Positions 49,177-59,418 of a DNA stretch of 64,000 nt are shown in pieces; the stretch's first letter is position 1; each line of letters starts with the position of its first letter. The position numbers and the translations under genes were made by a program. The stretch comes from Allorhizocola rhizosphaerae. GTDB taxonomy: Bacteria; Actinomycetota; Actinomycetes; Mycobacteriales; Micromonosporaceae. Under the pieces are notes generated by a model. The model saw only the letters and a program-made list of their open reading frames with translations. It searched no databases and was not told where the DNA came from. The stretch covers positions 48,764 through 112,763 of the forward strand of contig NZ_QJUG01000002.1 of NCBI RefSeq assembly GCF_003426775.1, given 5' to 3'.

Positions 49177-52100
49177 ATGCCTCGCCGTGAAAAAATCCTT
49201 CGCCGCGTAGCGGTCGCTGTGGCTATTGCCTTCACACTGACTTTGGCGGTACCCGGTGTGCTGCCCACCAACGGGCCGAAGTTCCCGCTGTCGTGGCTGT
49301 GGAGCTGGACCTCCTCGGCGGCGTGGGCGTTCACCGGCGAGCGCGCTCCGACCCAGGCACGCGGCCGCCCTGTCTACAGTGGACACTACGTGGACGGTGG
49401 GGTCACGCGGGCCAACCGAGGCGAGGGCAGCGCGCCGCAGCGCGTGCCCGACGGGCTCAAGCCCTACGCGCCGCACGACCCCGACATCCGCCCCGGCCGC
49501 GCGGGCGGGGTCCCGCAGGGCTTCGACGCCGCGACCAGTGTGCGGTCCCATGCCGGCGCGCGCACCGACGTGTTCGAAAACGCCGACGGTTCGACGACGC
49601 AGCGCATCTCGGGCGGGGCCACCAACTATCGTGCGAAAAACGGCGCCTGGTACCCGATCGACACCCGCCTCGTGCAGCGCGCCGACGGGCGCTGGCACAT
49701 GGCCGCAAACTCGCTCGGCGTGAGCGTCGGCCCGCGCGCAGACAAACCCCTGGCCACGCTGACCCTGCCCACCGGCGAGCACGTGGAATACGACCTGCTC
49801 GGCGCGCACCGCGCCGACGCCATCGTGGACGGGTCCACCGCGCTCTACCCGAACATCCTGCCGCACACCGATCTCGAACTGGTCGCCAACGGCACGGGCC
49901 TGAAGGAAACCCTGATCCTGCGCTCACCCGAGGCCGCGCACGAGTGGACGTTCCCCTTGCGCACCAAGGGCTTGACGCCGCGCATCGACTCCTACGGCGG
50001 GGTCGAGTTCGTCGACGCGTCCGGCACGCCGAAGGCGTGGTTCCCACCCGGGTACATGCAGGACTCCAAAGTGGACCCCCGGCACGGCGGGCACGAGGAG
50101 TCGACCAACCTGCGCTACGAGCTCGTCGACGGCAGCCTGAAGGTCACGGCCGACCCGAACTGGCTCAAGGATCCGAAACGGGTGTATCCCGTCCGGGTCG
50201 ACCCGACCGCGACCACCGGCACCACCGGCGACGTGTTCGTGGACAACAACGCCTCCGGCCCCGACCACAACGGCGACAACCTCCCGGTGGGCACGTGGGA
50301 CGGCGGCGCGACCAAGACCCGCTCGTTCATCGCCTTCGACACCGCGGGCTTCTCGGCGCGCAAGCTCAGCGACGTCAAGCTCAAACTCTTTCTGACCTGG
50401 ACCTACTCGTGCGGCAACTACCGTCCGTTCAACGTGCACGCCGTGAATCAGTCGTGGACGGTGGCCGGACTGGACGCGGGCAGCTATCCCGGCCCGTCCA
50501 TCGGCAGCACGCCCATCGGCACCCTCAACACCACCGACTACAGCGTGGCGTGCACCAACTCGGCGGGCAACCGCAGTGTCGGGCGCTGGGTGACGGTCCC
50601 GCTCAACGTGGCCACGTTTGACGCGTGGGCCCGCGGCACCGCCTCCAACTTCGGCATCGCGCTCACCGCGTCCGAGACCGACAACTACGCGTGGAAGCGC
50701 TTCACGAGCGCCAACTACTCCAGCGGGCAGTACAAGCCGTACCTCGAACTCACCTACACGGCCAACGTCGCGCCCCAGATCACCATGCGCTACCCGACCA
50801 ACAACTTCGCGGCCACCACGCTCACGCCGACCCTCGTCGCGCGTGGCCACGACCCCGACCGCTGGCCGGATCGTGGCCTGCAATACCAATTCAATGTGTA
50901 CAACGAGACCGGGCAGACGCTCATCGTCTCAAGTGGACCCGTCGACAGTGGGGTGTGGACGGTACCGGCTGGAAAACTCAATTGGGGCAAGTCTTATCTC
51001 TACACCGTCCAGATCGGCGACCGGTCGAGTTACAGCGCCGTCTATCCGGCTTACGCGTTCGCGACTCCCGTGCCGCAGCCTCAATTGACGAGCCGCTTGG
51101 CCCAAAACGCCAACAAGGGCTTCGACCCGAGCATCGGCAACTACACCACGTCGGCCACCGACGCGCAGGTCGCGACCAACGGGCCCGAGCTCGAACTCGT
51201 GCGCAGCTACAACAGCCTGGACCTGCGCACCGGCGGCGCCTTCGGCCGCAGCTGGTCGACCCTGCTGGACATGCGCGCCGTGGACGAGGGCGACACGGTC
51301 AAGGTGACCTATCCCGACGGTGCGGAGGTCGCGTTCGGACGCGAGGCCAACGGGACTTTTGTCGCACCACAAGGACGTTTCGCCACGCTCGGCGGGACCT
51401 ACACGCTGACCGACAAGGACGCGACCGTCTACCGCTTCACACAGGGGAAGATCGCGTCCATCACCGACGCCAACGGGCGCGCGCTCACGTTCACCTACGA
51501 CGCCAACGGGCAGGCGACCCGCATCCAGTCGGCCTCCGGACGCTCGCTGCACGTCACGTGGAGCGGTTCCCGCGTCGCGTCCGTGCACAACGACCTGAAC
51601 GAGACGTGGCAATACACCTACGACACGACCGGCAACCTCACCAAGGTGTGCGACCCGACCAACGCCTGCACACACTATTCCTATACATGGATTTCTCAGT
51701 ACGCCAACGCGATGCACAATCTCGGGCCGTACTCCTACTGGCGGCTGAACGAACCGCCAACCGAGTCGATTGCGCGCAGCGGCACGCTCCAGCACTCCGG
51801 AGTGGACAACGGCGTGTTCAATGACGTGGCGCTGGGCCAGCCGCCCGCGCTCGAACACTCGACGTCCTCATCTGCCGGCTTCAACGGCACGACCTCGCAC
51901 GTGCGCCTGCCCAGCAAGCTCATCACCGACGGGCCCAACCAGTCGATCGCGCTGTGGTTCAAGACGACCGCCAATGGCGTGCTCGTCAGCACGCAAAACA
52001 CCGACGGCACGGCGTCGCACCCGATCCTGCAGGTGGGCTCGGACGGCAAACTGCAAGGCCACTTCTGGACCGGCACCGTGGAGCCCATGGTCTCGCCCGC

Positions 52101-55100
52101 GCCCGTCAACGACGGCCAATGGCACCACGCCGTGCTCACCGCGGGCGCCGGCACGCAGTCGCTCTACCTCGACGGCGTGCGCGTCGGCACGCTCAACAAG
52201 GGCCTGGCCGCCGCCGACATGCCGCACGCCTATCTGGGCAAGGGCTTTACCGGGCAGATGTCGGACGCCGCGTTCTTCGCACAGGCGCTTTCCGCCTCCG
52301 CCGTCGCCGACCTGCACAACGTGGGCAAGTGGCCCCGCTCGGCGCTGACGAAGATCACCCGCCCGTCGGGTGGCGTGTCGGCGGCCGTCGCCTATGACAT
52401 GAAGACCGGCCGGGTCGAAACCGTCACCGACGAAAACGGTGGCGTGTGGACGATGCGGCCCACCAAGGTGGAGGGCAACAGCGGCGTCTACGCGGCGTCC
52501 GTGCTCGGCGGCAAGCCGCTGGACTATTGGCGACTGTCCGATGTGCCCGGTGACGCCGAGGCGGTGAACGAGGTCGCGGGCGGCACAGCGTCCTACAACG
52601 ACAGCGTCACCCTGGGCGTGCCCGGTCCGTTCGCGGATGCCAAGGCGGCCTCGTTCAACGGCACGAGCTCCGTGGTCACCAACGCGGCGCCCACATTGGA
52701 CACCACCAAGAACTTCAGCATCTCGGCGTGGGTCAAACTGGCCGACAACACCAGGCATCAGCGCGCCGTGTCGGTGCTGGGCAACCGCGTCTCCGGGCTC
52801 TGGCTGGGCTACAACAAAGACGTCAACAAGTGGCAGTCCACCATGTACCTTTCCGACACCGACGGCCCGGCAAGCAACCGCGTTTCGTCGACGGCGGTCG
52901 CCGCACTCAACACATGGACCCATCTCATCACCACCTACGACGCGACCTCACGCGCACTCAAGCTCTACGTCAACGGCGTGCTGCAGGAGACCGTGACCGT
53001 CGGCGGCACCAAGTGGCGGGCGTCGAACGCGCTCGTGCTCGGGCGCGATGTTTACAACGGCGTCGCGGGCAACTATTGGAAGGGCGACATCGCCGACGTG
53101 GCGACGTTCGGCTCGGTGCTGTCGCCGGAACAGGTTGCGGCGCAACACGTCGCGTCGCGGCAGGCCGCGCCGGTCGCCATCACGAAGGTGGCCGACGGCG
53201 TCGCGGGGGTCGTCATGCCGGTCGCGACCGTCGGGGTCGTCGATCCCGGCGGGCGCGAGATCTCGTACTCGTATGACGTCATCAATGGGTATCGAATCGT
53301 GGCGCAGACGGACGCACTCGGCAACACCACCAAATACGGCTATGACGTGGGCGGCTACAGCAGCCTGACCTACGACCCGCTGGGCGTGCTGACCGAGGAG
53401 ATCAGCGACGTGCGGGGCAACACGCTCCAGACCATCACGTGCCAGGATCAGTCGGCGCGCAAGTGCTCGTCGGTGCACTACACCTACTATCCCGACGCCA
53501 CGTCGACCACGCTCACGCCCGATCCGCGCAACGACGTGATGCTCAGCATGCGCGACGCGCTCGGCAACACGACAACGTACACCTATGACGCGCAGGGCAA
53601 CCAGACCGAGGTCGTGGAGCCGTTGGGACGGTCGACAAAGACCGTCTACACCAACGGTCTGCCGGTAAAGGTGACCTCGCCGGGCGGCGGCGTGGACACG
53701 ATGGAGTACAACGCGGCCGGCGATGTCGTGCGCACCGTCGATGAGATCGGCAAGGTGACCACGTACACCTACGACGCGGTCGGGCGGGTCCTCACCGAGA
53801 CCGAGACCACGAGCACCTTCTCCAACGGCCTCGCCACCCGGTTCACCTACGACGCGATGGGCCGCGTGCTCACGCAGACCGAGCCGAGCGTGACCAACCG
53901 CGTCACCGGAGCCGTCCACACCTCGGTGACGACGTCGGTGTACAACGTGGACGGTCTGGTCACCTCGCAGACCGTGAGTGACTCGACCGGTGGTGACGCC
54001 CCGCGCACGGTTGCGACCGCGTACAACGCCTACGGGCAGGTTGCGTCGGAGACCGATGCCACGGGCGGGATCACGCGGTACGAATACGACGCATACGGCA
54101 ACATGGTGAAGGAGACGGAGCCGGACGGCAGCGAGGTGGTCAACACCTATGACGCCGAGGGCAACCTGCTCACGAGCAAGGTGGTGGCGCTCAATCTGAC
54201 CACGGCGTCCAATGTGTACGACCCGGCCGGACGGGTCGCGTCGGAGACGGACTCGCAGGGACACTCCACCCTGTACACCTACACCGACAACGGGTTGGTG
54301 GCCAAGGCGGTCAGCACCGACGGCACGAGCTCGTTCGTCGTGGAGGAGAACTTCTACGACGCCGCGGGCAACCTCGTCAAAGAGGTCAACGACAACGGCA
54401 CGACGACCACGGCCTACACCTACGACGCGGGCGGGCGGCAGACGTCGGTCACGATCGATCCGGCCGGGCTCAAACGGACGACGACATACACGTATTCGCC
54501 CGACGACGAGGTGCTGACCGCGACCGAAACGGATGCGGCGGGAGCGGTTGTCGGGTACACGGAATATCTCTACGACGCCGCCGGAAACCTTTTGTCGCAG
54601 ACGGCTTACCCGAGCGCGGCCCTGTCGGCGACCGGCCGGTGGCGGCTGGCCAATAACGCCGACGCGGCCGGCAACAACAAGCTCACCCCGACCGGCAACG
54701 TCGGCTGGGCCACGTCGCCGCGCACGGCCGCCGTGCTCGACGGGACGAGCTCGCTGGCGACGGCCGGGCCGGTGCTCGACACGGCGCGCAGCTTCACCGT
54801 GGCGGCGTGGGCCAATCCGACCAACGCCGACCTCAACGCGGCGGTCGTCGCCCAGCAGGGCAAGACGGAGAGCGGGTTCTATCTCAAGCTCGACAGCATC
54901 GCGGGCGACAAGTGGTCGTTTGTCATGTACAACCACGACGACGCCGCCTCGCCGAACACGTATGCCACGTCTACCTCGGTGGCGCCGCTGAACACGTGGA
55001 CGCACGTTGCCGCCGTGTATGACGGCCCGGCAAAGCAGATGCGGCTCTACGTCAACGGTGTGCTGCAGACCACGAAGGCCATCAACGCCGCGCACGTGCC

Positions 55101-58100
55101 GTGGAGTTCATACGGCCCGCTGACGATCGGGCGCCTGAAGTATCACGGCAACCAGACCGATTACTGGAAGGGCAGCATCAGCGACGTCCAGGTGTACCAG
55201 AAGGCGCTCACCACGGCCGAGGTCTCCACCGTCCACAGTGGAGGAACGGTCGAGCCGGTCATCCGGACGTGCTACAAGCTCGACGAGGATGGCCTCCCGC
55301 TGTCTGAGACCGACCCGATGGGCGACGTCACGGAGTACTCCTACGACGAGGAGGGCCGCGCGGTCGTGACCCTGGGCCCGGCCGTTTACACCGAGAACGG
55401 CGGCGGGCCGGCGGTGCTCGCGCGTCCAACCACGACGGTCGGCTACAACACGTTCGATGAGGTCGTGGAAACCAAGGACGCCAACGGAAACGTGACCACG
55501 TACGGGTACGACGCGGCCGGGCAGGTGACGTCGACGACGCTGCCCACGTACACGCCTCCGGGTTCGAGCACGCCGATCACGCCCGTTTCGCGCAACCAGT
55601 ACGACTCGCGCGGGCACCTGACCCAGGCGACCGACGAACTGGGCAACGTCACGCGGTACGAGTACGACCCGCTGGGCCGGCTCGTCAAGCAGACCGCGCC
55701 CAACGGGGGAGTCTCGACCTACGCCTACGACCTGGGCGAGAACCTGCTGTCGGTGACGGACGCCAACGGCAACACGACCAGTGCCACCTATGACCACCTG
55801 GACCGGCGGCTCACGTCGACCCGTGGCGGGCACACGACCACGTACACGTACGACTCGGGCGGGCGGCTGGCGCAGGTGCGCACGCCCGCCGGGGTGACGA
55901 CGTCGTACACGTACAACGCGGCCGACGAGGTGCTCACGTCCACGGACGGGGCCGGTGGGGTCACGCGGTACACGTACGACGGTGCGGGTCGCGTGACCAA
56001 GACGCAGTTGCCGGACAACACGTATTCGACGGTCACCTACGACCTCGCGGACCGGCCGTTGGCACGCAGCAACTACACGGCAGCGGGCGCGCTCGTCACG
56101 ACCGAGTCCAACCGCTACGACGCGTCGGGCAACGTCATCGAGACCACGGACGCGCGTGGCACGAAGAACACCTTCACATACGACGCGACAGGCGTGGTTG
56201 TCCAGGCGCGCCAACCGATTTCGGCCACGGACGCGATCGTGACTTCGTTCGGGTACGACCTGATGGGCAACCGGACCAGGTTCACCGACGGGCGTGGCAA
56301 CGCGTTTCTGGCCACCTACAACCGCTGGAACCTGCCCGAGTCGGTGATCGAGCCGGCGACCGCGCGGCACCCGAACCTGGCCGACCGCACCTGGACCAAC
56401 GCCTACGACGCGACGGGACAGGTCAGCCAGCAGGTGTTGCCGGGCGGAGTACGGATCACGAACACGTATGACAGCCTCGGCAACCTCACCCGGCAGGTGG
56501 GCACGGGCGCCGAGGCCCCGACCGCCGATCGGGAGTTCGGCTACGACATCGGCGGGCGTCTGACGACGCTGTCCAGCAACACCATCACGTATGACGATCG
56601 CGACCTGATCCTGTCGGTGACGGGGCCGTCAGGCAACTCGTCGTTCACGTATGACGCGGACGGCAAGACGACCTCGCGCGTGGACGCGGCGGGCACCACC
56701 AACTACACCTACGACACGGCGGGCCGGCTCAAGACCGTGTCCAATGTGGCCAGAGCGGTCAACCTGACGCTCAACTACAACGCCGCGTCGCTTGTGGACA
56801 GGATTGTCTACGGTACCAACGGCAACTCGCGCACGTTCGCCTACGACGCTCTGCACCGGATCACAGCGGATGAACTGAAGACCCCGGCGGGCGCGTCGAT
56901 CGCGAAGATCGCGTATGGGTGGGATCCGAACAGCAACCTGATTTCGAAGACGACGGCCGCCGGGAGCAACACCTACGCCTATGATCTGGCGGACCGGCTG
57001 ACCTCGTGGAACTCGACCGGGTACACCTATGACAAATCTGGAAACCGGCTCACCAACGGGGTGCTGAGCTTCCGCTACGACGAACGCAACCGCCTGCTCG
57101 ACGAGGGTGACGGCACGGCCTACACCTATACGGCCCGTGGCACGCTGCGGGAGACGATCGAGGGCACGGTCGTCATGGGTACCTTCGCCGATGCGTTCGG
57201 TCAGGTGACCCGGCAATACAACGCGGCGCAGAACTACCGCGACTACTCATATGACGGGCTCGGCCGCGTGATGCGCGCCGGGTTCGCCTACACCGGCCTC
57301 GGCAACCACCTCGCCGCCGATGGCGACGCGCTCTACACGCGCGACCCGGCCGGCATGCTGCTCGGCGTCGGCGACCGGTTGGCGTGGACCGACCTGCACA
57401 CGGACGTGGTGGCCCAGTTCACGGCTTCCTCCAGCGCGTTGTCCGGCACGACCACGTACGACCCGCTGGGCAAGATCCTTGCCACGTCGGGCATGGTGGG
57501 CAACCTCGGCTACCAGTCGGAGTGGACCGACGCGTTCACCGGGCGGGTCAACATGTTCGCCCGCTGGTACAACACGAACACGGGCCAGTTCGACACGCGC
57601 GACACCGCCAACAACGACCCGATACCGGACTCCATCAACGCCAATCGGTACCAGTACGGCGACGGCAACCCGGTGACGGTGACCGATCCGACCGGCCACT
57701 GGGGCTGGAACCCCGTCAAGGCGATCAAGAAGGCCGCGTCGAAGGCGTGGAATCGCACCAAGAACTCCAGTGTCTACAAGTCCGCGTCACGCAAGGTCAG
57801 CCAGATCTACAACTACGGGAAGACGAAATACAAGCAGGTCAAGAAGGCCGTCAAGAAGAAGGCCAAGAACTTTGTCCGGTCCGTCAAGAAGACGTACACC
57901 GCCGCGAAGAAGTGGGCGAAGAAAAAATACAACGCGGCCAAGCGTTACGTGAAGAAGAAGTACAACGCGGCCAAGCGTTACGTGACGAAGAAGTACAAGG
58001 CCGCCAAGAAGTGGGTGGCCAAGAAATACCATCAGGTCAAGAAGAAACTCAAGCGTGCCTACCACCACGTCAAGCAGGCCGGGAAGAAGATCATCAGCAA

Positions 58101-59388
58101 GGCCAAGCGGGTGGTGAAGCGGACCGTCAACACGGTCAAGGACGCCTATAAGAAGACCGCCAAGTGGGTCAAGGAACACAAGGCCGAGATCGCGGGCTTT
58201 GTGGTCGGGGCCGTGGTCGGCATCGGCTGCGGTGTGGCCATCGGCTGGACCGGCGTCGGGGCGGTGGCGTGCGGTGCGCTCGCCGGGGCGGCCGGATCCC
58301 TTGTCACGGGCGCGATGCAGGGCCACCGTGGCTGGGATCTGGTCAAGGACGCGCTCATCGGAGGAACCATCGGCGCGGTCACGGGCGGCCTGTTCTCGGT
58401 CGGCGGCGCGGCGCTCGGGTCGGGTGTGCGCGCGGCGGTTTCGGGCGCTGGCGGGCGTGCGGCATTGCGGATGGCGGGCAACGCGGCCCGGTCGGAGGCG
58501 GGCAACATCGTTCGCGGGGTGAGCAACGCAGCGAGCGGGCTGCGCAACGCGCTCAGCCGCCGGGCGGTCCCGTGCCGGCACAGCTTCGATCCCAAGACCC
58601 CCGTGCTCATGGCCAACGGGCAGACGGTGGCGATCGAGAAGATCAAGCTGGGTGACCGGGTCCTGGCCACCGACCCGCGAACCGGCCGCACGGAGGCCAA
58701 GCCGGTCACCGCGCTGCACATCAACCTCGACAAGGAATTGACCGACCTGACCGTCCGTTCGGACAAGACCGGCAAGACGACGATTGTCAAGACGACCCAG
58801 CACCACCCGTTCTGGGACACGGCGGCAAAGTCGTGGGTGGACGCGGCCAAACTGCGGTCAGGCGGCAGCGTGCTGGTGGACGAGGCGGGCAACAGCAGCC
58901 GGGTCGTGCAGGTCCGCAACTACAGCGGCCAGCAGACGATGCGTGACCTCACGGTCGCCGACATCCACACGTATTATGTTGTCGCCGGCGATACGCCGAT
59001 CCTCGTGCACAATTGCGGCGGGGAGGCCGTCGTGCACCTCGACCCGAAGGCCAAGCACGCGGCGATCACCGTGCGCGACGGCGATGAGGTGATGAGCACG
59101 GAACAGTTCGGCAGCACGCAGAACCCACGGGCCGGTGTGCAGCACTTCGACCCGGACAACCTGCCCAGCACGACCATCAACGTGCGGGTCAACGTTCCCA
59201 ATCCGCAGGCCGCGATGGCGTACGCTGAGGTGATGATGGACAAGACGGCCAAAGGCCTCTATCCGTCCTACGATCTGTGGACCCAGAGTTGCGTCACCTA
59301 CTGCGCCAATGTGTTGCGCGCGGGTGGGGTCGACATCCCGACCGGCACCACGGCGGCCACACGCTGGCTCATCAGACACCATGGTTAG
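49177..59388 (+). CDS. Giant exported RHS/YD-repeat polymorphic toxin with LamG, HINT and C-terminal toxin domains
   Basis: A 3403-residue protein. Order of parts: Sec signal (about 1-28); DNRLRE-like domain (about 346-528); Ig-like domain; DUF6531-like entry to the RHS shell (about 650-730); YD repeats interrupted by LamG domains at about 842-1050, 1105-1325 and 1815-2018; a long YD tract to about 2790; the RHS core end (ARWYNTNTGQFDTRDT); a Lys-rich stretch (about 2847-3004); a Gly/Ala-rich membrane hairpin (about 3007-3090); a pretoxin HINT domain (Cys3133 to the His-Asn-Cys ending at 3280); and a 123-residue toxin domain. The toxin has His3294 in KHAAITV and Cys3372 in SCVTYCANVLRAGG, an order recalling permuted papain-like folds (inference). 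HINT self-cleavage would release the toxin. A probable immunity gene follows. Confidence 0.95.
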   Translation: MPRREKILRRVAVAVAIAFTLTLAVPGVLPTNGPKFPLSWLWSWTSSAAWAFTGERAPTQARGRPVYSGHYVDGGVTRANRGEGSAPQRVPDGLKPYAPHDPDIRPGRAGGVPQGFDAATSVRSHAGARTDVFENADGSTTQRISGGATNYRAKNGAWYPIDTRLVQRADGRWHMAANSLGVSVGPRADKPLATLTLPTGEHVEYDLLGAHRADAIVDGSTALYPNILPHTDLELVANGTGLKETLILRSPEAAHEWTFPLRTKGLTPRIDSYGGVEFVDASGTPKAWFPPGYMQDSKVDPRHGGHEESTNLRYELVDGSLKVTADPNWLKDPKRVYPVRVDPTATTGTTGDVFVDNNASGPDHNGDNLPVGTWDGGATKTRSFIAFDTAGFSARKLSDVKLKLFLTWTYSCGNYRPFNVHAVNQSWTVAGLDAGSYPGPSIGSTPIGTLNTTDYSVACTNSAGNRSVGRWVTVPLNVATFDAWARGTASNFGIALTASETDNYAWKRFTSANYSSGQYKPYLELTYTANVAPQITMRYPTNNFAATTLTPTLVARGHDPDRWPDRGLQYQFNVYNETGQTLIVSSGPVDSGVWTVPAGKLNWGKSYLYTVQIGDRSSYSAVYPAYAFATPVPQPQLTSRLAQNANKGFDPSIGNYTTSATDAQVATNGPELELVRSYNSLDLRTGGAFGRSWSTLLDMRAVDEGDTVKVTYPDGAEVAFGREANGTFVAPQGRFATLGGTYTLTDKDATVYRFTQGKIASITDANGRALTFTYDANGQATRIQSASGRSLHVTWSGSRVASVHNDLNETWQYTYDTTGNLTKVCDPTNACTHYSYTWISQYANAMHNLGPYSYWRLNEPPTESIARSGTLQHSGVDNGVFNDVALGQPPALEHSTSSSAGFNGTTSHVRLPSKLITDGPNQSIALWFKTTANGVLVSTQNTDGTASHPILQVGSDGKLQGHFWTGTVEPMVSPAPVNDGQWHHAVLTAGAGTQSLYLDGVRVGTLNKGLAAADMPHAYLGKGFTGQMSDAAFFAQALSASAVADLHNVGKWPRSALTKITRPSGGVSAAVAYDMKTGRVETVTDENGGVWTMRPTKVEGNSGVYAASVLGGKPLDYWRLSDVPGDAEAVNEVAGGTASYNDSVTLGVPGPFADAKAASFNGTSSVVTNAAPTLDTTKNFSISAWVKLADNTRHQRAVSVLGNRVSGLWLGYNKDVNKWQSTMYLSDTDGPASNRVSSTAVAALNTWTHLITTYDATSRALKLYVNGVLQETVTVGGTKWRASNALVLGRDVYNGVAGNYWKGDIADVATFGSVLSPEQVAAQHVASRQAAPVAITKVADGVAGVVMPVATVGVVDPGGREISYSYDVINGYRIVAQTDALGNTTKYGYDVGGYSSLTYDPLGVLTEEISDVRGNTLQTITCQDQSARKCSSVHYTYYPDATSTTLTPDPRNDVMLSMRDALGNTTTYTYDAQGNQTEVVEPLGRSTKTVYTNGLPVKVTSPGGGVDTMEYNAAGDVVRTVDEIGKVTTYTYDAVGRVLTETETTSTFSNGLATRFTYDAMGRVLTQTEPSVTNRVTGAVHTSVTTSVYNVDGLVTSQTVSDSTGGDAPRTVATAYNAYGQVASETDATGGITRYEYDAYGNMVKETEPDGSEVVNTYDAEGNLLTSKVVALNLTTASNVYDPAGRVASETDSQGHSTLYTYTDNGLVAKAVSTDGTSSFVVEENFYDAAGNLVKEVNDNGTTTTAYTYDAGGRQTSVTIDPAGLKRTTTYTYSPDDEVLTATETDAAGAVVGYTEYLYDAAGNLLSQTAYPSAALSATGRWRLANNADAAGNNKLTPTGNVGWATSPRTAAVLDGTSSLATAGPVLDTARSFTVAAWANPTNADLNAAVVAQQGKTESGFYLKLDSIAGDKWSFVMYNHDDAASPNTYATSTSVAPLNTWTHVAAVYDGPAKQMRLYVNGVLQTTKAINAAHVPWSSYGPLTIGRLKYHGNQTDYWKGSISDVQVYQKALTTAEVSTVHSGGTVEPVIRTCYKLDEDGLPLSETDPMGDVTEYSYDEEGRAVVTLGPAVYTENGGGPAVLARPTTTVGYNTFDEVVETKDANGNVTTYGYDAAGQVTSTTLPTYTPPGSSTPITPVSRNQYDSRGHLTQATDELGNVTRYEYDPLGRLVKQTAPNGGVSTYAYDLGENLLSVTDANGNTTSATYDHLDRRLTSTRGGHTTTYTYDSGGRLAQVRTPAGVTTSYTYNAADEVLTSTDGAGGVTRYTYDGAGRVTKTQLPDNTYSTVTYDLADRPLARSNYTAAGALVTTESNRYDASGNVIETTDARGTKNTFTYDATGVVVQARQPISATDAIVTSFGYDLMGNRTRFTDGRGNAFLATYNRWNLPESVIEPATARHPNLADRTWTNAYDATGQVSQQVLPGGVRITNTYDSLGNLTRQVGTGAEAPTADREFGYDIGGRLTTLSSNTITYDDRDLILSVTGPSGNSSFTYDADGKTTSRVDAAGTTNYTYDTAGRLKTVSNVARAVNLTLNYNAASLVDRIVYGTNGNSRTFAYDALHRITADELKTPAGASIAKIAYGWDPNSNLISKTTAAGSNTYAYDLADRLTSWNSTGYTYDKSGNRLTNGVLSFRYDERNRLLDEGDGTAYTYTARGTLRETIEGTVVMGTFADAFGQVTRQYNAAQNYRDYSYDGLGRVMRAGFAYTGLGNHLAADGDALYTRDPAGMLLGVGDRLAWTDLHTDVVAQFTASSSALSGTTTYDPLGKILATSGMVGNLGYQSEWTDAFTGRVNMFARWYNTNTGQFDTRDTANNDPIPDSINANRYQYGDGNPVTVTDPTGHWGWNPVKAIKKAASKAWNRTKNSSVYKSASRKVSQIYNYGKTKYKQVKKAVKKKAKNFVRSVKKTYTAAKKWAKKKYNAAKRYVKKKYNAAKRYVTKKYKAAKKWVAKKYHQVKKKLKRAYHHVKQAGKKIISKAKRVVKRTVNTVKDAYKKTAKWVKEHKAEIAGFVVGAVVGIGCGVAIGWTGVGAVACGALAGAAGSLVTGAMQGHRGWDLVKDALIGGTIGAVTGGLFSVGGAALGSGVRAAVSGAGGRAALRMAGNAARSEAGNIVRGVSNAASGLRNALSRRAVPCRHSFDPKTPVLMANGQTVAIEKIKLGDRVLATDPRTGRTEAKPVTALHINLDKELTDLTVRSDKTGKTTIVKTTQHHPFWDTAAKSWVDAAKLRSGGSVLVDEAGNSSRVVQVRNYSGQQTMRDLTVADIHTYYVVAGDTPILVHNCGGEAVVHLDPKAKHAAITVRDGDEVMSTEQFGSTQNPRAGVQHFDPDNLPSTTINVRVNVPNPQAAMAYAEVMMDKTAKGLYPSYDLWTQSCVTYCANVLRAGGVDIPTGTTAATRWLIRHHG

Positions 59389-59418
59389 CGTTCGACTGGG
59401 CAGAGAGGCGAGGTGAAG

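Noticed and set aside
49111..49866. Longer start for the EI24 gene
   Set aside because: The added part is antisense to the RHS gene and lacks similarity to the family.
52948..55095. 715-codon minus-strand frame within the RHS gene
   Set aside because: It is a shadow of the high-GC coding strand, rich in Arg, Val, Gly and His, with no recognisable domain.
59041..59388. Deaminase-type toxin (HAE ... PCxxC)
   Set aside because: The His is followed by Ala-Ala and not Glu, and the cysteines are CxxxC without Pro, so the zinc site of deaminases is not there.
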